Below, piece after piece: positions 49,501 through 62,111 of a stretch of 64,000 nt of DNA (its first letter is position 1; each line of letters starts with the position of its first letter). This stretch comes from Edolisoma coerulescens (taxonomy: Eukaryota > Chordata > Aves > Passeriformes > Campephagidae), in the NCBI GenBank assembly GCA_013397115.1, contig VWZW01004608.1, forward strand, positions 2,320,148 through 2,384,147, in the 5' to 3' direction. Below the pieces are notes generated by a model. That model ran no database searches, had not been told where the DNA came from, and saw only the letters and a program-made list of their open reading frames with translations. The position numbers and the translations under genes were made by a program.

Positions 49501-52500
49501 TGCAAAAAACCCACCCCAGTATTCTAGGTGAGCTGAACTGCACTTTATTGAAGGATTTATATTCTGCCACTAAATGGAATGAGTAGTTAGTCATAGAGGC
49601 TTCACCAGCAGACCATCTGAACAGCTATGAGAGCCACAGCAAAATGTGTCTTATCTGGAGGGATCCCATTTAGAAAAGAAGCATAACTGTGTAATATTTT
49701 TGTAATTTGGTGTTAAAATCAACCTTTTTATAGCAATTAGAGATTTTTGTTCCTATTCCTTATAATTTATTATCTTTTATATTTATTAAAAAGTTTAAAT
49801 GGATATGTGGTATGTGAGCAGATGTGACCTTTACATTTAAAAGACTGTGAAACATTCCAAACCTTTAGGTACAAAAGTAAATCGACTTAGAAGATGATGT
49901 AAGGAAAAGGTCTTTATTTTAAGGAGGCAGTGTAGGACATTTATTATTATCTTTATTTTTTAATGAAGACTCTGAGCACATACATCTCTGAGAGAGAAAT
50001 AAATGACAAAACTTTCCAGAAGCAAGAAATTGTCTGTGAATTCTCAACATTTCTGTGCAGGCACCTTCAGACATTCCTGTCTGTTGTGTTCCACATTTCA
50101 TTCTGTACCTCCAGTCTGTGTCCCACGTATGTGCCTCAGTACAAATTTTCATAGCAGAACAGCTACATAGAATCTTTTCCAATAGCAGTCATATCATGGC
50201 AACTGTGGGGAAAATATTCTTTTCATTTATCACTCAGAGTAAGCAAAATGTACCCTTCCCTTTACTATTGTTTTTTACCCTGTTTATTTTTAAAAGAATC
50301 AATGCTCGGTAACTCATGGCAATATGGTCACACTCCTCAAAAAAATAATTTCTATGTTGCTGAGGTAAAAGTCTGAACAGCTTCCAACACATCAGAGATA
50401 AAGCTGGCAAACCTGAAATCACTCTGTAGCACTTACATCTGTATGATACTCAAAACAATTCAAACAGTGGGCAGATCTTGCCCAGTAGAATCCAGAAAAG
50501 TAACTACTTTTTGTCTGTGAACAAAATACTCATTGCAGCTAGTGAAATGGCTACAGCAAATTTCAGCCAGTTTCTGGTAATATATTGTGATGCACAACAC
50601 TGACATGAGCAGAAAATCATAATAGAATTAAATAATGTATTTTATTTTCCAGCTCCTAATTTTTGAGAGAAGTCTTCAAAACTTGACTTCTTTTTTTAAT
50701 TGAAAATAATGTTTTTCAATGGAAAAACATTTCTTCTAGTTTGAGTAATATATGATGATAAAAATAAACAGAATACTACTTCAAAAAACAGCACCATTAA
50801 AATAGCTGTGAAATTCAGGTCTTCTCTTGTAATTATGCAGTGCACACCTAACATACAATAGTTTATGTATGCAGTTAGGAAATTGAACTCCTCTGGGAGC
50901 AGAAATGCAGATGATGTATAGTGGCATTCTTAGGAAACAGAAACACTTCAACAGAAGGTCCTTGGTCAGGGAGAGTGTCCAATGGACTGAACTGGTGGTA
51001 TTTTAAAGACAGAGACTTACAGTAATGCTTGCCAGAGTTAAAAATATAGATGAATTTTTGATTGTCTGGGCATAAAAACTTTTGACAAGCATTTATCATG
51101 TATGTTGAACAAAAAATGTCTTCTGTGTACTTGTCAGAAAGACAAGAAAGGACATGAAAAAGGGCAATAACAATTTAGAAAACAAAAAACTGACTCCTCG
51201 GTGTTATCATTATAGTAATGTAATCGTTTTTCAGGTGATTTTTGCTTGGTTTTTGTCGTCCAGTGCATCAGGGTGTGGGACAGCAACTGCAAATACAGGA
51301 GTACAGAGAACTACTGTTCAGAAGAAAAATAAACCCTACTTCCATTTTCAGCCACATCATAAGAGAGCTGAGCTAGATAAAGAATTCAGTGTGAGATTTT
51401 GGTCTAGTACTTTCCTGCGTTGTATGCATATTTATTATTACATTGCATTAATACATTTACATATATTATTTTTAAAATAAGAATTGTGAAGATGATTACA
51501 GACACAGCTGATATTCCTAGAAGTCTGATAACACTCACTGTTCTCTGTTAAGTCTGTCTAGCCAAGAGTGAAACACAAGGATTAGACAGATAAATATAAA
51601 GGGATTTCTCACTCTGGGACAGAAATTACAGTGAATGCATCAAACTCTGGAGGCAACTGGAGAAACCTTGGGTTATAGCAGAGGACCCATAAACCTAAGG
51701 GTTCTTAGAGGAGCTTACCACCTCCAGGTGTTAGGAAAGCTGTTCAGCACTTTGAAGAATGAAGTTTTACTTATTTGTACAAAAAACTCCAATTAGTGTG
51801 CATCAGATTCACAGGCTTGACAAAAAAACCCCAAAATAATTATCATCTGCCTACTTAGATATTGCTAAAAGTATTCTTACAGTGCAGAAGAGCTCCTATC
51901 TTTTGAAAATTTGCTGGTTTAAGTAAAATGGATTTAGTGTATGGTTTATAATTCATAAAATCTAGAGGGAATACAGAATTTGCCTTTGAATTATATTTTA
52001 AATAAAAACTGAAGCAACAGAACAAACTAATTATTCATTTAATATGAATGATCTCCATAGAGGAAAAGATGTTTCTTCAGGTGTGCAAGGAATTAAACAG
52101 ACACTGTCAAAGCTAAGGACAAAGTATAATGAGTTTACAAAATCCATTCTATTTTCTTTATCTCACTCAAATTTGTCTCAGGCCTATTTTCTCAGACTAC
52201 CTCCTTTTTATTTTTTTGAGCAGTTTACAAATCTGGAAGAGCCTTATACAGTTTAAAAAGGAGGATATGCATTCCTCATGCCTCTGAGAGTCCCCTTCTG
52301 GGAACTATCTGCAGTCATTTTTACAGTAATAAAGGGTTGTATTCAGAATTGCTGGTAAGTGATGCAGGAAGACAGTCAAGAATGAAGCCTGTTTGTTGGC
52401 ACTATCCATTTTAAGAGAGACTAAGCCTTATCTTGGAAGCTCATAAAGGACCTGTGACTGCTGACCACACTCATCAAGGTTCTGGTAGATTTTATATTGG

Positions 52501-52990
52501 CACGTTGTGTCCAAATTAAGAAGCAAACCATATCCTCTTCCTAAGATACACTCTGTGATATGCACATTTGGCTGAGAGAGAGAATGTGGAGTTTAAGTAG
52601 AGTCAATTTCATTTAACTTATTAACAGCTTTGTCAGTCACCCGTCTTTCTGGGCTGCACTCACCACCACTATGCTCTATACACTCATTATTTTTCTCAGG
52701 TCTGAAATGAATGCAAATTGACTTGCTAGCAGTTAACCTCACTGGTGTCAGTGGCTGCCTAAGCTGCAGAAAAAGGGTGAATCAAATGTGCTGCATGTGT
52801 CTGGGGCAGATATGATGGAGCTGCCTCCTTCTTGCTCTTGTCAGAGGGATCTCTTTGGCACTCTGTCACACTGCACTGCACAAAGCTGTTTTATTCTTTC
52901 ACAGCCTCAGCAAGGAAGGTAAGCTCAGTGACCTCAGTAAAACAGGCAAATGTGGTTTTCTTCCCCATAGCTGAAAATTAAATGTATTAT
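49501..52990. other. Intergenic, AT-rich
   Basis: About 3.5 kb of low-GC sequence without recognised exons, RNA genes or named repeats. Open frames are short and A/T-driven. Confidence 0.6.
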
Positions 52991-52999
52991 TTTGTCCTC

Positions 53000-53431
53000 C
53001 TACTGGGTCATAAAAGAATCAATTCTGTGCCAGCAACAAAGCTGCTCACTGAAGTGTTGTCTTCCATGGCCAGCTGGGAGCCCTGAGACTGAGAAAATCC
53101 CCCTCTCTGCAGGGATGTCCCATGTATCTGCTGCCTCCATGCCTGGACCCAGAAAGTACCTGCCCCTCTCTTCCCTCCCGTCTCTTGTGCCAAGCCCTAC
53201 CCAGGCGACACCATGCGACTGAGCAGGGAAAGGTGAGACAAGGTAGTGCTGTCCACCCCTGGGTTTCCTCTTCACTCTCGTCTCCGCTTGGGAAGCCTCC
53301 TGCCAGTGCGGTTTCTCCCCAGAAGGGGCAGAGGTAGCAGGGAGCGGGCAGGGGTGCAGGCTGCGCACTACAGGGGCTGTGGGGATGACTTGTTCTCTAG
53401 GCTCTGAACCAGTCGGTGCAAATGGGGCCAT
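53000..53431. other. GC-rich patch with unrecognised open frames
   Basis: A GC-rise with about nine CpGs and long open frames on both strands (143 codons on the minus strand across the whole patch). The minus frame is rich in Pro, Gly, Ser and Arg, has no domain I know, and no splice context was confirmed. GC-rich sequence has few stop codons by chance, so coding is doubtful. Confidence 0.35.
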
Positions 53432-56150
53432 GGAAGAGCCACTTTGTCACTCTTACTGAGCCAGCGTGGGTTTTTCTGCCATTATCTATTTCATCTCTTT
53501 TCAAAGCCAATTCTACTTACGAAAGACCTGGTGTTTATTTAGATCCTTGTTGTCAAAATGTGAACTATGGGGATTGATCGTCTTCCTGGGACATCACTGG
53601 AATTTTTTTAGCCTGTTTTTAGTGAGAGTATGTTCACAGTCCAGATGTGAAAAAGAAGTTGTGTTATATGTCTACTGAACAAAGAGTGGCATTTGGAAAA
53701 TTTCTGGGGCTCAAAAGCTTTTTCCTTCCCAAATCATTTGTGCAAAGTAGGCTGTGTAAAAAAATTCTTCACTAGATAATTTTTATCACCGTGATTGCTA
53801 GAGAGGGAACTGACAGGGAAAGTGGCTTGCTGAGAACTGTGAATATTGTTAAAGTTAGAATATAGTGTGATTATACTCCATGTGTTCTGTAATCCTACAG
53901 TTTATTTGTCTGTTCATATTAAACCAAGAGATACTATTGAAAGCAATGGACATCCCATATCAGGTCAGCACTACCTCCATGGGGACATAAGATGAATCAC
54001 ATACCTACAAGGCTAAGTGTACCTACAAGGTACAGTTTCTTGTACATCAGTGGTGTCAATCCTTGAGAATTTAGATCTAGTGTATTAATAAAAATAGAGG
54101 GCACTTTTGTGTAGTATCTACTTTTCCTATGTCTAAAGTGCTCCATAAGTCAATTCTGTAAGCTAATGGGATGGTAATGGATCAATAGGAACAGCATGAG
54201 AAAATGCCACTCTAGGACACAGAAGCCAGCAGATTAGCTGATTAATGCTTCATCAGTCATCTGGTACAATAGAAAGAACTCCAGTACATAATCTCTTTAG
54301 AAAATAAACACTGATTTGTGTGTGTGTGTGTGTGTGTGTGCACGCACTTTTTTTGTGCCTTTTTGTTCTCCCACAAGTATTGGAATGTTCCCTTAAAGTA
54401 TTTATGAAGTGATCAGATGCATTGACCACACACAAAGCTAGAAAAAACAATTCTCCAGCCATAACTGTATAACTGTTCTTCAGCCACTGAGGGGCTTCAC
54501 TGAGAAGTGCAGAAAGTGAGCCTTTCCTGTTTCCCATGTCTCTTTGGTGTCAATAAGACAAGTGAAATGTCCTTTCAGGAATTACCTAGAGAGGAATTGG
54601 TTTACTTATTATTTGGGAGTGTATGAAAGGGCCATTCTGTCCCTCAATTTAAGACCCACTGACTAATCTATTAACTATACCCAGGAGTGTGAAGAAGAAC
54701 ACAAGGCCATAAGGATATGAGTAATTATTATCAGCAATCTTAGACTTTGGAACAACAAACTGAGAGCAGGACTGAAAACCTTATTAAACATATAAACCAA
54801 AACTGAGTCAAGTGTCACTCTGAAACCTGAGAAAGCCAAATGACTCCCCAACCAAATTTAATGGAAAACACATTATCACTGACAAGCGCTGAATGCTTTG
54901 CTAAGGGGACAGGAAAACCTTCACTACCTGAGGAAAGTTTAGGAAGAGTTGAATAATTCGTATGTGAATAGTGAATTACACAGTCCTACCAATGAGAGTT
55001 CCTTACACCCTTGAGTTTTTCTTCCTTTTGCCCTCAAATGGCTGTCAATATTTAGTACAGTTTTCAGGCTCAGGACTGTTTTCAGGCAGACCCCTTTCCA
55101 GCTGCCTGCTTTCTGTAAAGGAGCCTTGATGATTGTCCTGGCTTCTCCTCCTGGTACTGTACCCTGTAGCTCCAGCATTGCCAGCTGCTTCACAGTGTTT
55201 CTGCCTTACCATTTACCTGTGTCATACTGCCTCTGTGCTCAGTCTGTTCAGTATCAAGACTCCCTTATCCACCCCTATAGCTCTGGGGCAGAGCTATGCC
55301 TGTTTCTGTTCTCCATTTCTCCGGGCAATGCCTGGCCGAGGTATGTTGGCTCCACAGCCAAGACGGTCTCTGAGCAGCAGAGTCCAGACAAAGGAAAGAG
55401 CATGTCCTCCATCCAAAGACTGGGTTTCAGCTCTGTGAGGACACTTCAGAAATGTCTGAGTGCCAGGGATGTATCCTTCTGCTTAAAAATACATCTCAAA
55501 TCTTGCCCGGGCCCTTGTCCCTGAACAAGGATAAGGCAACCTGTTCACTCAGGTCTTTTAAAATAACTCACCTTTTTTTTTGGCATCCTTCTTTTCATTT
55601 TTTTCACCAGCCACTCTCACCTCCTGGAAACTATTGCTGCCTCAATTTCTTACCATCAAGAGCAGTAACAGCTGCACTCCCTGACTGTCTCAGGGTGATC
55701 CACTGTTGCTGTAGGCAGTGAGGAGAAATTGGGAGAAGGTAGTTATGGCTGGAAGATCTGTCTCTGTGTCCTGCCCTCATCTGCCAGAGACAGTAGCAGC
55801 AGTGCTGTGGCAGCTCATTCATAGCCTCTGGAAGAGGCATCTGTCTCTTCAAGTGTCATTCATACTTGAATGACTACTGCATCTCCTCCAGGGAAGACAT
55901 CAGATGGAAGTGTTCCGAATGCCAGATTTGACTACAGGTTGCCAAGAAGACCACACTGGGTCAGACATGAGGGCTCACTAGTTTATACCAGAAATACAAA
56001 GGATTCCTGGCCAAACCTCATGCTGCTTGGCCTGAAACCATGCAGAAGCTGCCTGCCTATTTCATTCCCTCCTGCGTGTCCTCTGTAGATGGCATCAGAG
56101 CTCTCTCCATCTGTGAACTGAAGCCTTCAGGGCTAATGATGCTTTTGTCA
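53432..56150. other. Intergenic, no recognised gene
   Basis: Unassigned apart from a TG microsatellite (54317-54340). No coding homology or named repeat is recognised. Confidence 0.6.
54317..54340. repeat. (TG)12 microsatellite
   Basis: A perfect TG dinucleotide run followed by CACGCAC. Alternating purine-pyrimidine tracts of this kind can be length-variable between individuals. Confidence 0.97.
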
Positions 56151-56156
56151 TTTTCA

Positions 56157-56358
56157 GTATCGGGTAATTCTCAAGTGTGCGACTTTTACAATTACCACAA
56201 ACCTGCTCTTTGCTGAAGTGGAACCAGTTGATTCACACAGCAATAAACAGAGAATGTCACTGGTCATCAGGATGTTCCTGCAGAGTCTAGATGCTGCAAT
56301 GGAGACCTGTGGCATGAGGCACATTATCTCCCATGAAACACCAGAGTTAATCACACAG
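56157..56358 (+). other. Exon-like open frame of unknown identity
   Basis: A 202-bp segment sits between a pyrimidine-rich acceptor (TTTTGTCATTTTCAG) and a donor-like ACACAG|GTAATG. One frame is open across the whole segment, starting YRVILKCATFTITTNL and ending HETPELITQ. I recognise no protein family in it and found no convincing partner exon within reach. A pair of splice-like borders around about 67 open codons can occur by chance in tens of kilobases, so this is only a candidate. Confidence 0.2.
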
Positions 56359-59300
56359 GTAATGCCTTCAAAAAATATGAAGTGTAAGAAGATGCTGTGA
56401 ACTAATTTAGTCTTAAGCAGGATGCAAAATTATGCTTACAGAATCAAAAATTAGAGTACCTTTGGGTGTTCTCACTGCAGACGAGCGTGAGGAATTAGTA
56501 TCTTATTAACTCATTCTTGGTTCTATAAAAGTTATTTCCCATTAAAAAAATCCCTCAAGGGCATGACCTACTAAACCACATTCTCTCATGAAGCCTGAAG
56601 TATTATCTGTACAATAACAATTCTGTCATTGGAATGCAAGACACCACACTATTTTGGGGGATTAGTATCCAAAATCATTCGACCACAAGACAAGGATCCC
56701 TGATGAGGAAACCCATGAGCTTGATCATCCCTTTATTACCTGCTAAAATGTTCTCATTTGCCTTCCGTTTGCAAAATTTGGCTCTCAGTACTCAAAGAGA
56801 TTAAATTTCAGAAAAGAATTTTTCACGAAAATAAATCTCTACATTGTGTAAAAGGGAATGAGTTGGAGGGAAATATGGAGCTGTATCCAGATGAAACGAC
56901 CTCTAGGACAGACCGACAGCTTGATTACCTACCTGATCAAGGCAAGGTTGTGGCAAAAGACAGAGCAAAATGAACCCACTGTTGTAATGTGTTGCAATCT
57001 CATTTAACAAGTTATTAGAGACTGGATGCCTCAGTTAGTCATTCCTGGACAGAGAGTGAAGGAAGCTGTGTGGAGTACCCACCTGGAAACATCTTTTGAA
57101 GGTCTGAGCAATTGCCCTCTCTGAATTTTCATGACTGACTGTGTGTAGGCAAGGAGACAACTTTCTAAATAATTTTTTCTAAGATGGAAATGAGAAGAAA
57201 TCTCTGCCAGCTGCCACGAGACTGGTGGTGGCAAAATTGTGGGCTAACCTATCTGGCTTTTTATGGTGACGCTTCCCAGACAAAGCATCTCTGTGTCTTG
57301 TAGACAGAGAGCTGGGAATGTCTGCCTTGCAGGGAGGAAGAGTGGAATGTTGCACTATCTTTTTTGTCTTTTTTGTCAGGGAAGAACACTGGCTCATGGA
57401 TATTCCAGAAGGAACAGACTGGCTGCTTCAAACACTGCTTAGGGTAAAGCCATGTCCTGATGATGCAAATCAGGCCAGATTTGTTTTGGAAACCTGCTTT
57501 TACAGAGTGGTCTGGCTGACATACTAATTATTCCCTACTCTTGGCACTTTCTTGCTCTGACTGGATGTCCTTTTGAAAGCTGTTGACAAGCCCTACACAC
57601 CACCCAGCAGAGCCTGGCCTGCACGCTGATCTATGCACACAAAGTATTCTTTGCTGAAGTTCACAGTGTGCAAGTGGGTGCTGGACAAAAGAACTAGCTG
57701 AAAACACAAACCAGGAATAATTGTGGTTGGCACCACTGCAGCTCTCAGGCTGAAATTAATTTCACAGATCATCCACAGAGGGGAAAGCCCCAAAAAATCC
57801 TTGGATATTTTATTTGCAAAGATTGCCCTGACATTCTGTCATTTTAGGCAGTGCAACCTTATTGAAGACTTTTGACTGTTGTCAAGAGATGTTGTTCTCT
57901 GGCTTTGTTTAAGTCAAGTGTTGTAGTACTTGATGTCTTGTCTTCCCCTTTCCTTAGGAAACATTCTTAGGCTGCCACTGTTTTTGCTGTCCCCAGTCTG
58001 AATTAAAAACAACTCTTTATGCAAGGAAGTGCAGCTGCAGCTGTTCTGCCATTATATTCAGTAGCAATGTAGGAACCCTGGGAGAAGCAGAGGTTTTGAA
58101 ATGGAAGAAGAATGTCTTCACAGGACTGTTTCTTTACTTGTTTCTGTGGCTGCTTTTCTGCTTATTTTCACATATGAGACATCACTTTGAGCCATTTTCC
58201 TGTTAGTGAATTTTCCACACAATATTAGACCTGAATAGAGATTATTTTAAAAGCATCCATTAAAATTCAGAGTGCATTTCAGTGTTTCATCTGCTTCCTC
58301 ATGCTTCTAGTTCAAGGATAGCTCTGAAATCTGTTACAGGATGTTTATCTTCATTTTGCTTGTGAGTGCTGATATATATGTTCTCAGTACCATAGTATTC
58401 AACAGGGAGGAGGGAAAAAATGAATGGAGTAAGATAGTGGCTATTAATAATTTAAATTTTTTCCTTAAAAGAATGGAGTTCTGACAACTGCTGATTTTAA
58501 TCTGCTTCTGGCATTTCAAATTACATTGTTTTTCAATTAGAGTCCAAGAATGGAATGAAGCAGATTGCTGTCAGAAAGCTCTGGATGAATGATTAGTGGA
58601 CTTTGTAGTAATGCTCTACTTCAAAAAAAATCCCTATTACAGAGAAAAACATCACCTCCATTGGAAGAAAATCCCCCAAATGGAGAAAAAACCTAAGTTG
58701 AATAGAAAGGTTTTCCAAAGTGCTACAGACGAATTTCTTGGGCCTCTGCATACTGTTGGCTGTGCAATGCCCTGAGGATCACACTAGGATGCAGCCCGCT
58801 TGCACTTCTATCTGCAGCACCCATCCTGCTAGCACAGAAAGCAAAAGGATGTTGCTGTGCAGCATGAGGCCACTCCAAAATTGGCTTTCAGTCATAAGGT
58901 TGCAATTACTCAACATGTTCTCCTTCCCAAAGCTTCCCGATCCCCTCCTGCTTACATGTAGATTCATACAGGAGAAAGATGGAGCCATTATTTATCATTT
59001 ATTGCAGTGTTTAGTGTTTGCCTTTGCTCTCTGGTTTCTTATTCAGAGCCACTTGTCCTGCAACAACCACCAGCTCAGGACACTGTGCCCTCCCCCTGAG
59101 AGCAGCAAGAGCAGTAGGTAGCCTGGCTTCCTAGTTCTTGTCTGGGCAAGGTGGCTTCCAGGCTGTGACACTCCTTCCTTCTCCCCTTCCTTCCCTGCAG
59201 TCCTGCACTCTATTCAGCTGCCTGTTCACCTCTCTCTCAAGGCATCTTAAAAACTGGTGGAGCATGGGTGACCCTGTGCCAGCCCAATGTCAGGGCTTAT

Positions 59301-60080
59301 TTCCTGAAGAAAAGCACAATTACAAAATAAAAGGGATGTAAGTTCTTATAATACTTTATAGTAGGTACAGCCAAATGCAGAAAGAAAAGTACATTAAAAA
59401 TGTCCTCTGAGAATAAACCCATTTAGTACACAGCAAGCTTTTATTCAGCGCTGACAGTATAATCTCTTATTCTGCAAGGAAAGCTTTACACATGCTTCTC
59501 TGTTTTCAAGAGCTCCTTCATTAATATTACTCCCTCATCTATAAAGTGAACTCATGACTTTGCATAATCACTCTCCCTCCTGTATGAGACAGAATCAAGC
59601 CAGCATTGCACATTCCATTACTCCTGAAGGGCAGCTTCCAGAGCTGCATTTTAATTAGGGTGATATGTTGTTTATCTCTAATGGTTCAAGTAGACTAACT
59701 AGTGGGTTTCTGAACCTTAATAAGTTACTGCATGTCAGCCAAGGCAGGTGACTGCCAATGTGCTTGCTCCTTCCCTGGTACTTGTCAGGGAAAACCTTTT
59801 TTCTTCTATTAACCAAGACTGAAGTCTGAGCTGACATGTTTTGCACCACATTTGCAGTGAGAACCTCCAATCAATTATCAGTAGCTTGTGAAACTGCAGG
59901 TGAAATAATCTTATCTCTTAGACCAGAGTGCTTAGGCACAGCTGCAACACGGCCCATCTCATCTTCCTTAGGAGAGCTTGGTTAATGGGAAAGAGCAAAG
60001 TCCATCTTATCTGCCTTGCATTTCTTAAAAATGCATGAACCCCAGCATAATTACATAGGTTTTCTGTCTGTAGGAGGAAG
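56359..60080. other. Intergenic, no recognised gene
   Basis: About 3.7 kb with no recognised coding exon, RNA gene or named repeat. A strong pyrimidine tract ending in AG near 57354-57380 is followed by a short open stretch that meets a stop at once in the matching frame. Confidence 0.55.
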
Positions 60081-60414
60081 GATAGCTGTGGTGGCCCGTG
60101 AGCCTACACCCTCTTAGAAAGAAGAGTCTCCCCTAAGTTAGAAAGACAGAGGTAGCTTCTCCTAAGAGTCTGTGTTTCATTATGTTAATGTGTCCCAGTT
60201 CTGTTCCCCCCATCGGCCTGTTGCCTTCCCTGCCCTTTTCTCCCTTGTGTGCCTCTGCCCAGGGGGTTCTCCCTTCCCCGCTCTCGCCTGGGCCGTTGTT
60301 CCCTCGCCACTCCAGTGTTTCCCCATTGACCCCGGTACCCTGGCCCCACCTCTGTGCCGCCCCCGGCCCTCTGACCATTGGCTCCTGATGCTCTCTCTGC
60401 CCCCCTCAACCCTC

Positions 60415-60421
60415 TATATAA
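60415..60421 (+). promoter_or_regulatory. TATA box of the solo LTR
   Basis: TATATAA followed by CCCGGGCC, 34 bp after an inverted CCAAT box and about 62 bp before AATAAA. This is the spacing expected of a retroviral U3 promoter. Start of transcription should be near 60445. Confidence 0.8.
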
Positions 60422-60482
60422 CCCGGGCCCTCGCACGTCCCTGGCTTTTTGTCACTGACTTCTTCACGTGTGTGGGGGGAGT

Positions 60483-60488
60483 AATAAA
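60483..60488 (+). terminator. Polyadenylation signal of the solo LTR
   Basis: A canonical AATAAA inside the predicted R region of the LTR, followed by a GT-containing stretch. It could end transcripts started upstream. Confidence 0.75.
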
Positions 60489-60660
60489 CCTCTCATGTGG
60501 AACCCCATATGAAGGACCCTTCCCAACTCTTTGCCGTCGACCTGTTGCAAGTATCATCTGGCTTGAGTGTGTGCGTGGGAAGTGGCCTGCCAAGCGGCTC
60601 CGCGTTGGGGACGCTTTTAGAAGGCTGCAGCATCCCTCACCATCTCCACCTGCTGCAACA

Positions 60661-62039
60661 GATAGTTCTGTATATTAATGATGAACCCACAGATAAGTAA
60701 TTTCATACCTTTTGACTGTAAAATAGCATTGGAATTTTTACCTTTTCATCCAGTAATGCAGATACTGCAGTAATTTGGGATTGAAGCTTTCCTGTGCTAT
60801 CTGTTATTTAACCTTGCTTGAGCTTGTTTATTTATACAGAAAGTGTGGAAAGTAATGCTTGTCTTTCTCACAAGTCTGTCAGGAAGCTTTCATTGAATAA
60901 TAGATGCAAGAAGTCCTGTGAACCTTGGCTAGAAGAAGTAACGTAACCGTGGGCTCACGTTAATTGGGGATTTATTTTTTAATGTCAGTCTACTAGAGTA
61001 GAACTTCTAAGATCGTCTTTCCAAAGAGACACCCAGCAATATACCTGGAAGTGTTGCATGTATTTATCTTGCAGTAAACCAAAACATATTTCGAGTTTCT
61101 TATGCTTGAATTCTAGAAACACAGGTGATGTCCAGCTCAGGTGTTGATTCACTACATGACTCATTGTCTGAAGGTATGGTTGTCTCTTGGAACAGATGCT
61201 GGGTGCCCATGTTTTTTCTGCCCACTTTGGAGATGTGTCTGCAAATGTGTTGGACTGCAGCTCAGAGCAAGGTGTTTTCTGTGTGTGCTTGAAAGCCTAT
61301 ATTTAGACTGCAAAGATAAGATCCAGAGAACCCACCAGGGTGGCAAGGTAGACACACAACAAATGTAGATGCCAGATAGGCTTTACAAGTACAGAAGGAT
61401 AGGCTGTCTCAATCACTTAGTTTCAAATTTCCATTGTAGGTAGACATCCAAAATCTAGCTCTTAACATCTTGCTATCTAACCCTCAAGATATTTTAAGTC
61501 CACAGGTATTCATGTTTCCCATGTATAATATTCCCCAGGTATTTGAAGTTTTTTCCTCATAAGTTTAGGCGTCTATAAAAGTTCAAGAACTTCCAACATT
61601 AAGCCACATAATGATTTGTACAGAACTGTTTCTCAGATGGGGACTCAGTAGGCATATATGTTGTAATGGCTACATAGATCTTTTCTAAATACATGTCTGG
61701 AGCACGTGTTGGCAGTGCTATTTTCCCTCTTTATGTGCGGATGTTCAAGGATTAACATAAAAGAGGAAAGAAGGTGCTGCCGCTTCTTCTGCCTCTTCCT
61801 CCTCTTCTTAGCTGCAAGCCTAAACTCTTGGGAAAGCATCTAGACGCTAGTTGTATGTTGGAGATGGTGGGTTCATGAAAGCAGTGGGGTAACAGATGAC
61901 GATTGTGAGGATGAGTCACTGATTTGATGATTCAGGCACCTGGAAGAAGACCTGGCCTCCAGTTTAGAGCTTGTGCTCTAACCTGTACACGAAGCACTGA
62001 CGAGAGCACAGACTGTTTTATTTACCTGTAAAGATCTAA
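60661..62039. other. Intergenic, no recognised gene
   Basis: Sequence between the solo LTR and the tRNA-like relic. No exon or named repeat is recognised. Confidence 0.55.
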
Positions 62040-62111
62040 TGGCACCGTGGGATTTAAACCCAGGATCTCTGCTGTGAGATGGATGTTTTATCTGGCATCA
62101 CCATGCTGCCA
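62040..62111 (-). repeat. tRNA-like relic (tRNA pseudogene or tRNA-derived SINE head)
   Basis: Read on the minus strand the segment is 72 nt long. Its ends pair as an acceptor stem (TGGCAGC with GGTGCCA, six of seven pairs). A T-arm lies at the standard place (CTGGG, loop TTTAAAT, CCCAC; four of five pairs and a 7-nt loop), giving a B-box-like GGTTTAAATCC. The D and anticodon arms do not fold normally: the best stem, ATCTC with GAGAT, leaves a 6-nt loop and is shifted. It is therefore a decayed tRNA-like sequence and not a working tRNA. No poly-A or second module is obvious, so pseudogene and SINE head cannot be told apart. Confidence 0.4.

Larger units (their letters stand above)
60087..60660 (+). 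mobile_element. Solo LTR of an endogenous retrovirus, well bounded
   Basis: A 574-bp element that starts TGTGGTGGCCC and ends TGCTGCAACA. It is flanked by GATAGC (60081-60086) and GATAGT (60661-60666), a 6-bp target duplication with one mismatch; six bases is typical of ERVK/beta-retrovirus-type elements. Inside, in order, are an inverted CCAAT box (60377-60381), a TATA box TATATAA (60415-60421) and a polyadenylation signal AATAAA (60483-60488), giving a clear U3-R-U5 layout on the plus strand. The element keeps many CpGs, which suggests a fairly recent insertion. No gag, pol or env sequence is present, so the internal part was lost by LTR-LTR recombination. Confidence 0.88.

Noticed and set aside
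57354..57445. Exon-like segment after a strong pyrimidine tract
   Set aside because: The frame that would continue from the 56.2-kb candidate runs into a stop at its donor-like end, and no other support was found.
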